Shown here: in pieces, positions 7,118 through 15,790 of the stretch
Layout of the letters: every line of letters begins with the position of its first letter
How positions within the stretch are numbered: position 1 is the first letter of the stretch
Origin: Bacteroidaceae bacterium
Lineage (GTDB): Bacteria; Bacteroidota; Bacteroidia; Bacteroidales; Bacteroidaceae
Reading direction: 5' to 3'
NCBI GenBank assembly: GCA_017615835.1
Contig: JAFZZI010000026.1
Coordinates: forward strand, 1-48,273
Length of the DNA stretch: 48,273 nt
Notes under the pieces: model-generated
The model's database searches: none
What the model saw: the letters and a program-made list of their open reading frames with translations, nothing else
What the model was told of the DNA's origin: nothing
Position numbers and translations under genes: made by a program

Positions 7118-7277
7118 CAACGTCTTTGCAACAGTAAACTTGTACGAGAGCGGTGTTCTCAGCGCACAGGCAGCCATTGACCAACTCCGCGCCTATAAGA
7201 TTTATGACCAGCTTTCGTTTCATACGGACAGTGTAATCAGAAGGCTTCGGTTTGTGGAATCGTACGAAGTACTATAA
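7113..7277 (+). pseudogene. DUF3990-like C-terminal fragment
   Basis: 55 codons reading NDNVFATVNLYESGVLSAQ, then QLRAYKIYDQLSFHTDSVIRRL and VESYEVL, then TAA. This matches my recollection of the C-terminal region of DUF3990 proteins (a segment ending in a DQ(I/V)xFxT strand followed by L.(F/Y)..S). The catalytic-looking N-terminal two-thirds are gone. The fragment is fused almost directly to the DUF3791-like remnant, so an internal deletion removed the intervening part. Family assignment is from memory. Confidence 0.5.
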
Positions 7278-7528
7278 TGGCAGACACGACGCAATACAAG
7301 CCGAACAGGCTCACTTAAACTTATGCGCGGTAAGTTTTATTTGTTGTCGGCACAAGGAGTTAATAGTCAGAGTTTTTCGCAAATATAACTAATCCTTGGA
7401 ACGGGCAAGGCACTTTAGACCAATCGGCACAAATTAGCGCCAAATCGACAATTCGGCCAGTGCTTCTCCTGGCCTTCAGCGTTGCCTTTGCCACCAATTG
7501 TGAAAACCGGTTTCAAAACCCAATCGAT
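7278..7528. other. leader region before the capsule locus
   Basis: Presumably carries the main promoter of the locus. A TTTG occurs at 7339-7342, but I find no convincing TAnnTTTG partner. I see no long inverted repeats flanking it that would mark an invertible capsule promoter, and no UpxY-type antiterminator gene. Confidence 0.35.
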
Positions 7529-8095
7529 ATGATCTACAAGTTTGACATACTGTTCAGGAAGACATTGTCCGACGGGACAATCAAGGTCGTGACATACAGG
7601 TCTCTGGCTGAGAATCCCATGGCTTTCGGACAGGGCGAGACGCTGAAAGGTGCTGTGGGCGAACTCTCGCTGGTGAAGGAAGGCGTTGAGGAGGATTCTT
7701 CCATCAACTCTCTCATGCGCAAGTACCGTTCGCAGCTGATTGGCCGGATGAATGCGGAGATATTCAGCGATGACTTCCCGATGCGGTTCTGCTTTGCAGA
7801 CGGGAGCGACGTCTCTTCAATCCGGGTGGAGTTGAAGGACGAGAATGGTTATGTCTTCTCGTCGCAGGTTCAGACCAGGCGTTTCGTGGGGAATGAACTG
7901 ATTGACCTGTCTGCATCAGACGCTTTCGTCTGCTTCGTCTGCAAGGAGGGCAGTTGCATCCTGTCCGATGACGAAGGCAACGAGTCGAAGCTCGGTGTCG
8001 GCGAACTGGCCTTCTGTTCTGCCGATACGAAAGAACTTCTGGTCGTCACAACCAATCTGGTAGCAATAGAGATCAGGCACCTGGACAGGGTGTGA
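7529..8095 (+). CDS. conserved hypothetical protein with cupin-like C-terminus
   Basis: 188 residues. I chose the ATG at 7529 (MIYKFDILFRKTLSDGT). The longer frame from 7460 would add a hydrophobic but unconvincing leader. The first 115 residues are unrecognised. Residues about 125-188 resemble the C-terminal beta-barrel of mannose-6-phosphate-isomerase-type cupins (FVCFVCKEGSC, then GVGELAFCSADTKELLV), but no metal-binding histidines are obvious there. It is the first gene of the long plus-strand series, 19 bases before rmlA. A role in sugar-nucleotide metabolism or its regulation is a guess from position. Confidence 0.5.
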   Translation: MIYKFDILFRKTLSDGTIKVVTYRSLAENPMAFGQGETLKGAVGELSLVKEGVEEDSSINSLMRKYRSQLIGRMNAEIFSDDFPMRFCFADGSDVSSIRVELKDENGYVFSSQVQTRRFVGNELIDLSASDAFVCFVCKEGSCILSDDEGNESKLGVGELAFCSADTKELLVVTTNLVAIEIRHLDRV

Positions 8096-8114
8096 AATGA
8101 TATTATAAAAAAGC

Positions 8115-9050
8115 ATGAAAGGAATCGTTCTTGCCGGGGGTTCAGGTACTCGTCTATATCCCATTACGAAGGGTGTCAGCAAGCAACTTCTGCCTATTTA
8201 CGACAAACCAATGGTGTATTATCCCATCAGCGCATTGATGTTGGCGGGAATTAGGGATATACTAATCATAAGCACCCCATACGACCTGCCAGGTTTTAAG
8301 CGTCTGCTTGGTAATGGTTCAGATTACGGCGTACGTCTGGAGTATGCAGAGCAGCCTAGCCCCGATGGACTGGCTCAAGCTTTCATCATAGGCGAGGAGT
8401 TCATCGGTAACGACAGTGTATGTCTTGTTCTGGGTGATAATATTTTTTATGGGAGCGGTTTCACTAGACTTCTTAGAGATGCAGTTGAAGATGCAGATCA
8501 GAATGGCAAAGCCACAGTCTTCGGCTATTGGGTGAGCGATCCCGAACGCTATGGCGTAGCAGAGTTTGACCGTCATGGAAACTGTCTGTCAATTGAAGAG
8601 AAACCGAAAGTGCCCAAAAGCAACTATGCCGTCGTTGGTCTATATTTCTACCCCAACAAGGTAGTAGAAGTGGCAAGGCATATTAAACCAAGCGCTCGTG
8701 GCGAACTGGAAATAACAACCGTTAATCAGGCATTCCTCAATGCGGGTAATCTTAGAGTTCAGGTTTTTGGACGTGGCTTTGCCTGGTTAGATACCGGTAC
8801 ACATGACAGCCTGGCAGAGGCTAGTACTTTCGTCGAGGTAATAGAGAAACGTCAGGGGTTAAAGGTGGCGTGTCTCGAAGGTATCGCTTACCGTAATGGC
8901 TGGATTTCGGAAGAAAAGATGCGAGAACTGGCTAAACCGATGCAAAAAAACCAGTATGGACAGTATCTGCTGAAGGTGATTGACGAAATGAAAGAGGATA
9001 TTACGTCTGACACCCTTACGCATCCGCACAGGAACATATCAGGGCAATAA
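8115..9050 (+). CDS. rmlA: glucose-1-phosphate thymidylyltransferase
   Basis: 311 residues. Catalyses dTTP plus glucose-1-phosphate to dTDP-glucose and diphosphate, the entry step to dTDP-deoxysugars. The nucleotidyltransferase signature GGSGTRL is at residues 8-14, [11 protein letters not shown] at 23-33, and LGDNIFYG near 108. [12 protein letters not shown] near 225 is characteristic of RmlA. It is about 20 residues longer than most RmlA proteins, with a charged C-terminal tail. rmlB, rmlC and rmlD are not in the window, so dTDP-4-keto-6-deoxyglucose must be made by a gene elsewhere. It is followed after 9 bases by the flippase. Confidence 0.95.
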   Translation: MKGIVLAGGSGTRLYPITKGVSKQLLPIYDKPMVYYPISALMLAGIRDILIISTPYDLPGFKRLLGNGSDYGVRLEYAEQPSPDGLAQAFIIGEEFIGNDSVCLVLGDNIFYGSGFTRLLRDAVEDADQNGKATVFGYWVSDPERYGVAEFDRHGNCLSIEEKPKVPKSNYAVVGLYFYPNKVVEVARHIKPSARGELEITTVNQAFLNAGNLRVQVFGRGFAWLDTGTHDSLAEASTFVEVIEKRQGLKVACLEGIAYRNGWISEEKMRELAKPMQKNQYGQYLLKVIDEMKEDITSDTLTHPHRNISGQ

Positions 9051-9059
9051 GAGCGTGTA

Positions 9060-10529
9060 ATGTCTAGTAATTCCATAAAAAGCAAAACCATATCAGGCAT
9101 CAGCTGGAGTGCGGCTGATGTATTTCTCAGCCACGGTGTTACTTTTCTCGTAGGAATTGTATTAGCCCGACTGCTGACTCCTGCAGAGTATGGTCTGATA
9201 GGAATTTGTTCTATTTTCATTGTCATCTTCAACGGCATCATAGACAGCGGCTTTTCTGCAGCTCTGATTAGAAAAATTGATGTCAGCAGTGATGACTATA
9301 ACACGATGTTTATAGTCAACATGGCGTTAAGTGCATTTTTATATGGCTTGATGTATGTTGGTTCACCCTATATTGCCACTTTTTTTGAGCGTCCTGAGTT
9401 AGTTGATTTGCTGAGGGTAATGGGATTTGTGCTCATTCTTCAAGCTCTGTCCATTGTTCAGTACACAATCCTTTCAAAAAGACTTGATTTCAAGACAAAG
9501 ACCAAGGCTTCTTTTATTTCAGCGGTTTTAAGTGGCGTGATTGGTATTGTGTTTGCTTTTCTTGGCTTTGGAGTCTGGTCTTTAGTTATCCAGCAGTTAT
9601 CAAAATATGCAATTAACACTGTATGTCTGTGGTTTTTCAACAAGTGGTGGCCTTCTATAAGATTCAGCATGCAGAGTTTTCGCTACATGTGGAGTTTTGG
9701 GTGGAAAATGATGCTTTCAGGATTGCTTGACCATGTATGGAGAGAGTTGTATCAGGTGGTAGTTGGCAAGTTTTACTCTCCTGCCACTTTGGGTCAGTAC
9801 TCAAAATCCAAAGAATATGCACATATTTTCTCCACAAATGTCACATTAATTGTCCAGAAGGTCAGTTATCCTGTACTGTCAGAGTTGCAGAATGATACAA
9901 CTCGCATGATGGCCGCATACCGGAAACTGATTAAGACCACTATGTTCATAACTGCAGTCGGTATGTTTTCCATGGCTGCCGTAGCAGAACCATTGTTATA
10001 CTGCATTATCGGGCCTCAGTGGCACCAAGCATCAACATTTCTGCCAATTATTTGCGTTTCACTTTCGCTTTATCCGCTTCATGCTATCAATTTGAACATG
10101 CTTAAGGTGCAGGGCCGTAGCGATATTTTTCTTTACCTGGAGATATTTAAAAAGATAATTGCTGTCGGCCCAATTTGCCTTGGTATTTTTGTTGGTATTT
10201 ACTGGATGTTGGCGGGTAGTGTCGTAACAGGAATAATCTCATTTTTTCTGAACACCTACTACACTGGGAAGAAACTCCATTATTCGTCATGGGCACAAGT
10301 AAAAGATGTTTCACCCTCTTTCGGAATGGGGTTGTTAATAGCCATTTCTGTTTACTTCTTCAAGTTTTTGCCGATTTCCAACTTTATAATACTCCCGATT
10401 CAGATAGCAGTAGGATGTATCGTCTTTTTCCTTGTTTGCGAAAAGACTAAGATGGAGGAATATTGCGAAGTTAAGGCGATAGCGTTAAAATATCTCTACA
10501 AATTGAAGAGTTTACATTCGGGAAAATAA
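9060..10529 (+). CDS. wzx: Wzx-type polysaccharide flippase (MOP superfamily)
   Basis: 489 residues, an inner-membrane protein with about 12-14 predicted hydrophobic helices across its length. The N-terminus KTISGISWSAADVFLSHGVTF with LLTPAEYGLIGI is typical of the lipopolysaccharide/teichuronic-acid branch of the MOP family. Such proteins translocate undecaprenyl-diphosphate-linked repeat units to the periplasm. Together with the polymerase at 24783 and the chain-length protein at 44579 it points to Wzx/Wzy-dependent assembly. The start ATG lies 9 bases after rmlA. Confidence 0.92.
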   Translation: MSSNSIKSKTISGISWSAADVFLSHGVTFLVGIVLARLLTPAEYGLIGICSIFIVIFNGIIDSGFSAALIRKIDVSSDDYNTMFIVNMALSAFLYGLMYVGSPYIATFFERPELVDLLRVMGFVLILQALSIVQYTILSKRLDFKTKTKASFISAVLSGVIGIVFAFLGFGVWSLVIQQLSKYAINTVCLWFFNKWWPSIRFSMQSFRYMWSFGWKMMLSGLLDHVWRELYQVVVGKFYSPATLGQYSKSKEYAHIFSTNVTLIVQKVSYPVLSELQNDTTRMMAAYRKLIKTTMFITAVGMFSMAAVAEPLLYCIIGPQWHQASTFLPIICVSLSLYPLHAINLNMLKVQGRSDIFLYLEIFKKIIAVGPICLGIFVGIYWMLAGSVVTGIISFFLNTYYTGKKLHYSSWAQVKDVSPSFGMGLLIAISVYFFKFLPISNFIILPIQIAVGCIVFFLVCEKTKMEEYCEVKAIALKYLYKLKSLHSGK

Positions 10530-10551
10530 ATAAGGGTGTTTGCCATAGTTA

Positions 10552-10968
10552 ATGGATATTAGGTTTACTATCAGGGATTGCTGCATTGTGGATATTCCGT
10601 CCATTGCTGACCATAGGGGAGTCATCAGTGTGATGGATAAGGAATTACCCTTTTGTGTGAAGCGGATTTTCTGGTTGCATCATATAACCGAAGGCAAGGA
10701 CAGAGGGGCTCATGCATTGCTTGACAGTACGGAAATAATTGTCGCGGTACATGGTTCTTTCGCAGTAGATTTGGACGATGCCGTAGATAAGACCTGTGTA
10801 ATACTTGATTCCCCTGAAAAAGGCTTGATCATCCGCCCTGGAGTGTGGTTCCGTACACACTCCTACGAGAATGACGGTGTCACACTGGTGATAGCCGAGG
10901 ATGAGTACAGCCGTGACAAATACACATATGATTACGAAGAATTCAGGAGACTGCGAGGTCTTAGTTAA
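10552..10968 (+). CDS. FdtA/QdtA/WxcM-like cupin, sugar 3,4-ketoisomerase family
   Basis: 138 residues, a single cupin. It shows the family layout DHRGVISVMDKELPFCVKRIFWL, DRGAHAL (51-56), EIIVAVHGSFAVDLDD, PEKGLIIRPGVWFRT and VIAEDEYSRDKYTYDYEEF. Family members convert dTDP-4-keto-6-deoxyglucose to 3-keto isomers before 3-amination. Oddly, the family's usual His-Ala-His-Lys motif reads His54-Ala55-Leu56-Leu57 here, so one expected active-site histidine is missing. It may be inactive, altered or assigned a related epimerase role. It stands just upstream of a 2,3-dehydratase, which acts on the 4-keto form, so the two would compete for substrate if both are active. Confidence 0.8.
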   Translation: MDIRFTIRDCCIVDIPSIADHRGVISVMDKELPFCVKRIFWLHHITEGKDRGAHALLDSTEIIVAVHGSFAVDLDDAVDKTCVILDSPEKGLIIRPGVWFRTHSYENDGVTLVIAEDEYSRDKYTYDYEEFRRLRGLS

Positions 10969-10986
10969 TTGTAATGCATTGCTTTT

Positions 10987-12360
10987 ATGATACACTCTCT
11001 GCTTACAACAGACAACCCTATCAATAGTTCGGAGTCGATTCGTCAGTGGATAGAGCAGCGCAATCGTGAAGTTCATGTTGACGTAAAGCTCATTCCTTTC
11101 AGTGATATGACAGGATGGCATATTGATGGTGATGGGAGCTTAAGGCATGATTCTGGTCGTTTTTTCACGATTCAGGGAATTCATGTAGAGACCGATTATG
11201 GAGCAAAACACAGTTGGGATCAACCGATAATAAACCAGCCTGAGATTGGTTATCTCGGAATTCTCACCAAGGAGATCAACGGTATGCTCTATTTCCTTAT
11301 GCAGGCAAAGATTGAGCCTGGAAATGTGAACTGTGTTCAGATCAGTCCGACCTTACAGGCTACCAAGAGCAATTACTCCCAGGTACATAAGGGTAAAAAG
11401 CCTGCTTATCTTGACTATTTCGTTAACGTTAAGCCAGACCATGTGCTCCTTGATCAGCTGCAGAGTGAACAAGGAGCACGCTTTCTGCGTAAACGTAACC
11501 GGAATATTATTATCAAAGTAGATGAAGAGGTAGAAGTATTGCCTGATTTCCGCTGGATGACGTTGGGGCAGATAAAAGAGTTCATGCATACCGACAATAT
11601 GGTTAACATGGATACCCGTACAGTACTGTCAGGTATAGAGTATGTTGATTACATCACGCCACTTACTGATCTGAGCAGGCTTTCAGATTTTGGAAGGGAC
11701 ATGCTGAAGTCTGCCAGGACGGAAGAAGGCATTCACTCCATGCCTCAGATACTCTCTTGGCTATCCGGCCTAAAGTCCCGATATGACCTGTTCGTCAGCA
11801 ACAAACCAATCGACAGGCTGGAGGGTTGGCACCGTGCAGAGAACGAAATTGCAAATAATGACGGTAAGTATTTCCGTATAATCGGTGTTAAGGTCAGTAT
11901 CAGTAACCGAGAAGTGACAAGCTGGTGTCAGCCGCTTGTACAACCTCTCCAACAGGGACTATGTGCATTTATCGTACGCAAGATAGGCGGTATTTATCAC
12001 TTTCTGGTTCAAGCAAAACTGGAGTGCGGAAATTATGATGTTATGGAACTTGCCCCGACAGTTCAGTGCCTTACGGGAAATGTATTTGCGGCAGAGAGGA
12101 AGCCCCCGTTTACGGAGTATGTCCTGAACGCCAGACCAGAACAAATAAAATATGACGTATTGCAAAGTGAGGAAGGCGGCCGTTTCTTCCGTGAGCAGAA
12201 TCGCAATATGATTGTTGAAGCCGGCAAGGATTTACCACAACAGCTTCCCGAACACTATATGTGGATGACTCTGAAGCAGATTAACCATTTTTTAAAGTTC
12301 AACAACTATCTGAATATTCAAGCCAGAAGTATCCTTTCAGCGCTCAGATATAACCAATAA
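10987..12360 (+). CDS. NDP-hexose 2,3-dehydratase
   Basis: 457 residues with two homologous halves, the normal architecture of dTDP-4-keto-6-deoxyglucose 2,3-dehydratases (EvaA/TylCVI/SpnO type). Half one has SFDP-like WHIDGDGSLRHDSGRFFTIQGI at about 35-60 and SWDQPII, then FLMQAKIEPGN. Half two repeats this as GWHRAENEIANNDGKYFRIIGV, SWCQPLV and FLVQAKLECGN. Each half ends LQSEEG.RF...NRN. The reaction gives an unstable 3,4-diketo-2,6-dideoxy sugar that must be reduced or aminated at once. Those steps could be done by the next two genes. The family is best known from actinomycete antibiotic clusters. The stop overlaps the next start by one base. Confidence 0.9.
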   Translation: MIHSLLTTDNPINSSESIRQWIEQRNREVHVDVKLIPFSDMTGWHIDGDGSLRHDSGRFFTIQGIHVETDYGAKHSWDQPIINQPEIGYLGILTKEINGMLYFLMQAKIEPGNVNCVQISPTLQATKSNYSQVHKGKKPAYLDYFVNVKPDHVLLDQLQSEQGARFLRKRNRNIIIKVDEEVEVLPDFRWMTLGQIKEFMHTDNMVNMDTRTVLSGIEYVDYITPLTDLSRLSDFGRDMLKSARTEEGIHSMPQILSWLSGLKSRYDLFVSNKPIDRLEGWHRAENEIANNDGKYFRIIGVKVSISNREVTSWCQPLVQPLQQGLCAFIVRKIGGIYHFLVQAKLECGNYDVMELAPTVQCLTGNVFAAERKPPFTEYVLNARPEQIKYDVLQSEEGGRFFREQNRNMIVEAGKDLPQQLPEHYMWMTLKQINHFLKFNNYLNIQARSILSALRYNQ

Positions 12361-13367
12361 TGAAAAGAATAGGTATCATTTGTCCTTCCGAGATAGCTTT
12401 TCGGCGTTTTCTTCCTGCATTGAAAGAGGCAGGATGCTTTGAGTATGCCGGTGTGGCTATTGCAAACAAGGAGGAGTTTGCCGGAGCCTCTGACGAGATT
12501 CTTGCAAAGGAGAGGTCCAAGGCACAGTCTTTTAAAGACAACTACGGAGGAAAGATTTTCGAGGGATACAGGAATCTGATTGAGTCGGAAGAGACAGACG
12601 CTGTATATTTACCACTCCCGCCAGGTTTGCACTACAAATGGGCAAAGGCAGCTCTCGATGCAGGAAAGCATATATTGGTGGAAAAGCCTTGTACTACATC
12701 ACTCACAGATACGCAGAACCTGTTAAAAGAGGCTGGCACCAAATATCTGGCAGTCCATGAAAACTATATGTTTGCCTTTCATGACCAGCTGAAGGCAGTG
12801 AATGCTATTGTTGATTCCGGAGAGATAGGGGATGTACGTCTTTATAGAATCTCATTCGGATTCCCCTTACGCGCCCAGAATGATTTCCGTTACAATAAGG
12901 ATTTGGGTGGCGGAGCACTGCTGGATTGTGGTGGTTATACCTTAAAATACGCTTCTATGCTGTTAGGACCCACCGCCAAGATGACATACGCCCAAAGCAA
13001 TAATATTGTTGGCTTTAGTGTGGACATGTACGGTAGCGCAGCCTTGGTGAATGACAGGGGTGTAACAGCACAAGTCGCTTTTGGAATGGATCACAACTAT
13101 AAGTGTGAACTTGAAGTATGGGGCAGCAAGGGAACCATATATACCAATCGTATTCTTACAGCACCCGCAGGGTATGTCCCTGAAGTCGTGATACGAAAGG
13201 GTAACGAAGAGGAGAAGAGAAGCCTTCCTGCTGATGATGCCTTCAAAAAATCAATTTTACATTTCAGTAGCTGCATAGATGACCAGACAACTAGGAAAGA
13301 GAACTACCAGACTCTGTTGAGACAAGCCAAACTTGTAGAAGACTTTAAGATCCAAGCTTCCATTTAG
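12360..13367 (+). CDS. Gfo/Idh/MocA oxidoreductase, probable sugar 3-ketoreductase
   Basis: 335 residues. An N-terminal Rossmann domain begins MKRIGIICPSEIAFRRFLPAL. The family's EKP motif is at 108-110 (LVEKPCTTS), and the catalytic-region LGGGALLDCGGYTLKYASMLLG lies near 182-203. Reductases of this group (TylCII/SpnN-like) reduce the C3 ketone formed by 2,3-dehydratases in deoxysugar pathways. The direct 1-base overlap with the 2,3-dehydratase strongly supports that pairing. The glycine-rich nucleotide loop is atypical (ICPSEI where GxGxxG is usual), which is seen in some relatives. Cofactor specificity cannot be read from the sequence. Confidence 0.82.
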   Translation: MKRIGIICPSEIAFRRFLPALKEAGCFEYAGVAIANKEEFAGASDEILAKERSKAQSFKDNYGGKIFEGYRNLIESEETDAVYLPLPPGLHYKWAKAALDAGKHILVEKPCTTSLTDTQNLLKEAGTKYLAVHENYMFAFHDQLKAVNAIVDSGEIGDVRLYRISFGFPLRAQNDFRYNKDLGGGALLDCGGYTLKYASMLLGPTAKMTYAQSNNIVGFSVDMYGSAALVNDRGVTAQVAFGMDHNYKCELEVWGSKGTIYTNRILTAPAGYVPEVVIRKGNEEEKRSLPADDAFKKSILHFSSCIDDQTTRKENYQTLLRQAKLVEDFKIQASI

Positions 13368-13387
13368 TTGAATTAATCATATTCAGT

Positions 13388-14470
13388 ATGAGAAAACCAA
13401 TATATGTCACGATGCCTACGTTGGCACCGTTGGATGAAGTTAATGAACTGATGAAGGGTATTTGGGAGAGTGGAATCATGACCCATAATGGCCCGCTTGT
13501 GCAACGTTTTGAAAAAGAGGTATGTGATTTTCTTAAAGTTCCACAAATGGTAAGTTGCTGCAATGGAACTTTGGCTTTGCAGATGGCAATTAAGGCCCTT
13601 GGAAAAACTGGTGAAATAATAACAACCCCATTCACTTTCATAGCAACAATCAGTTCTATAATGTGGGAACAGTGCACTCCGGTTTTTGTTGACATAGATC
13701 CGGAGACTCTGGATATTGACGCATCGAAGATTGAAGAGAGGATAACCCGCCACACTATTGCAATCATGCCCGTGCATGTGTTCGGCAACAACTGTGACTT
13801 TGAAGCAATCGGTGCCTTAGCCAAGGCTTACAATCTTCCCGTTATCTACGATGCCTGTCATTCTGTGGGCTCTATGTACAAGGGAGAGAGTGTATTCAGG
13901 CAGGGTGACATTTCTGTGACCAGTTTTCATGCCACCAAAATGTTGAATACAGCTGAGGGAGGTGGTATTTTTACTCTGGACAAAGAGATTGACGAAAGAC
14001 TCCGAAGGATACGCTTTTTCGGTTTCGAAAATCATGCAGACATAGTGGAGGATGGCTTCAACGGCAAGATGACGGAGGTACATGCTGCTGTGGGTATTGC
14101 CAACCTGAGGTATCTGGAGCTGGCTTTGGCTGACCGAAAGGAAAAGTATAGCCGTTATAAGGAGATTCTTGGCCAGAATTCTGAAATCAAATTCCAGAAA
14201 ATAACAACTGGGTGCAACTACAGCTATTTCCCCGCCATTTTCAAGGACGAAGAGACTGTACTTAAGGTAATGGCCGCGCTCAATGCCGAGAATATCTTTC
14301 CGCGGAGATATTTCTATCCAAGTGTGAACACCTTTACAAAACTTGTGCCGTACGTTTCTATGCCTAACTCAGAGGACATTGCAAGTCGCATTCTCTGTCT
14401 GCCATTGCATATGGGAATGAATATGGGGGATATTGAGGAGACTGCTGAGATTATCTTGGCTAAATTATAA
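13388..14470 (+). CDS. DegT/DnrJ/EryC1/StrS sugar aminotransferase
   Basis: 360 residues, a PLP-dependent aminotransferase acting on ketosugar nucleotides. The PLP lysine is Lys184 in TSFHATKMLNTAEGGG. The pyridine-nitrogen aspartate with its following histidine is in YDACHSVGS near 155. MVSCCNGTLALQMAIKALG is the phosphate-binding start. Following the dehydratase and ketoreductase, the simplest product is a 4-amino-2,4,6-trideoxyhexose on dTDP. Direct 3-amination of the diketo intermediate is the alternative. Which carbon is aminated cannot be decided from sequence. The amino group would be an acceptor for the acylation genes downstream. Confidence 0.92.
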   Translation: MRKPIYVTMPTLAPLDEVNELMKGIWESGIMTHNGPLVQRFEKEVCDFLKVPQMVSCCNGTLALQMAIKALGKTGEIITTPFTFIATISSIMWEQCTPVFVDIDPETLDIDASKIEERITRHTIAIMPVHVFGNNCDFEAIGALAKAYNLPVIYDACHSVGSMYKGESVFRQGDISVTSFHATKMLNTAEGGGIFTLDKEIDERLRRIRFFGFENHADIVEDGFNGKMTEVHAAVGIANLRYLELALADRKEKYSRYKEILGQNSEIKFQKITTGCNYSYFPAIFKDEETVLKVMAALNAENIFPRRYFYPSVNTFTKLVPYVSMPNSEDIASRILCLPLHMGMNMGDIEETAEIILAKL

Positions 14471-14521
14471 ATGTGTTTTTCTACTTTTCTTTCAACCAAT
14501 TGTAATAAAAGAAACTTTGAA

Positions 14522-15721
14522 ATGAAAAAGTTGATGATGTTGGGTGGGTTGAGTTATTTGATACCCGCAATCAAGACAGCCCACGCTCATGGATATCATG
14601 TTATTACTGTAGATTACCTTCCCGATAACATTGCTCATAAATACTCGGATGAATATTACAATATAAGTACTTTTGATAAAGAGAAGATTCTTGATGTTGC
14701 AAGGCGAATAGAAATAGATGGTATATTGTCTTTTGCAGTCGATGCCGGTGTTGTCAGTGCAGCCTATGTTGCAGAGCAAATGGGTCTTCCTTTTCAGTGC
14801 TCATTCGATTCAACTTGCATATTGCAAGACAAGTCTCTTTTCCGTGAATTCTTGGCAAGGAACGGTTTCAATACGCCCAAAGCGAGAGGTTATAATAACG
14901 TTGATGATGCCTTGAATGACATAGATTACTATTCTTGGCCTGTGATTGTCAAACCGGTAGATTCTTGTGGCAGTAAGGGCGTTCAAAAGGTTGATACTCC
15001 TGAACTTTTGAAAGAAGCAATTGAGCAAGCTATAGAATTTTCCCATAGTGGTTCTTTCATAGTTGAAGATTTCTTGGAGCTTCAAGGCTATCAGTCAAGT
15101 GCTGATTGTTTCTCAGTAGATGGAGAGTTAGTTTATGCGGATTATTCTGACCAGTTGTTTGACAAAGGGGCTGAGAATCCCTATACCCCTGCTATTGAAA
15201 TTTGGCCGGCATCTATGCCCCAGGAGCATCAGGACTACCTGACAAGCGAGATACAGCGTTTGCTGAAACTACTTAACTGCGGAACAGGTCTTTATAATAT
15301 TGAGAGCCGTGTTTGTAAGAATGGCAAGCCTTATATCATGGAAGTATCGCCCCGTGCTGGTGGTAACCGCATTGCGGAATTGCAGCGAATAGGGACAGGT
15401 ATTGATCTGATAGAGGCTGAGGTTTGTAAGGCTGTGGGTGATGATATAAAATCCATAGATATGCCTCATTATGAAGGATGTTTTGTTAACTATATTGTTC
15501 ATTCTAATAAGGATGGCATTTTCGAGGAGGTTGTCATTGATGAGGATTTCAAGAAGAAACATGTCATCGAGGCAGATATTCGAGTCAAACAAGGCGACCA
15601 CGTGGGAACTTTTAAGGGTGCAAATAATGCTATTGGTACACTTTTTCTTCATTTTGATACACGTGAAGAGTTAGACGAAGCCCTTGGAAATCAGCATGAA
15701 TGGTTACAGGTGAAAGTATAA
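14522..15721 (+). CDS. ATP-grasp ligase 1
   Basis: 399 residues. I placed the start at the ATG at 14522 (MKKLMMLGGLSYLIPAIKTA). The preceding 17 in-frame codons are not domain-like. The pre-ATP-grasp domain covers about 1-100. The ATP-grasp core covers about 105-300, with the WPVIVKPVDSCGSKGV loop, FIVEDFLE, the late metal-binding IMEVSPRAGGNRIAE, and a C-terminal domain. Such enzymes form acyl-phosphates and couple them to an amine or thiol. In this setting the acceptor could be the aminosugar or an amino acid, but the substrate is unknown. A second, distinct ATP-grasp gene is at 38413. Confidence 0.88.
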   Translation: MKKLMMLGGLSYLIPAIKTAHAHGYHVITVDYLPDNIAHKYSDEYYNISTFDKEKILDVARRIEIDGILSFAVDAGVVSAAYVAEQMGLPFQCSFDSTCILQDKSLFREFLARNGFNTPKARGYNNVDDALNDIDYYSWPVIVKPVDSCGSKGVQKVDTPELLKEAIEQAIEFSHSGSFIVEDFLELQGYQSSADCFSVDGELVYADYSDQLFDKGAENPYTPAIEIWPASMPQEHQDYLTSEIQRLLKLLNCGTGLYNIESRVCKNGKPYIMEVSPRAGGNRIAELQRIGTGIDLIEAEVCKAVGDDIKSIDMPHYEGCFVNYIVHSNKDGIFEEVVIDEDFKKKHVIEADIRVKQGDHVGTFKGANNAIGTLFLHFDTREELDEALGNQHEWLQVKV

Positions 15722-15790
15722 TAACAGACACGAATCCCGAATTTCACGAATACTAGGTGTAATCAGTACTATTTGTGTTCAGAAAGAGAC

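Noticed and set aside
6923-7177. 84-codon minus-strand gene
   Set aside because: It is the antisense of the DUF3791-like remnant, which has a better protein match on the plus strand.
7278-7528. Invertible capsule promoter
   Set aside because: No inverted repeats of useful length flank the region, and no recombinase is nearby.
14471-14521. Upstream start for ATP-grasp ligase 1
   Set aside because: The added 17 residues (MCFSTFLSTNCNKRNFE) are not part of the domain, and the ATG at 14522 is better placed.
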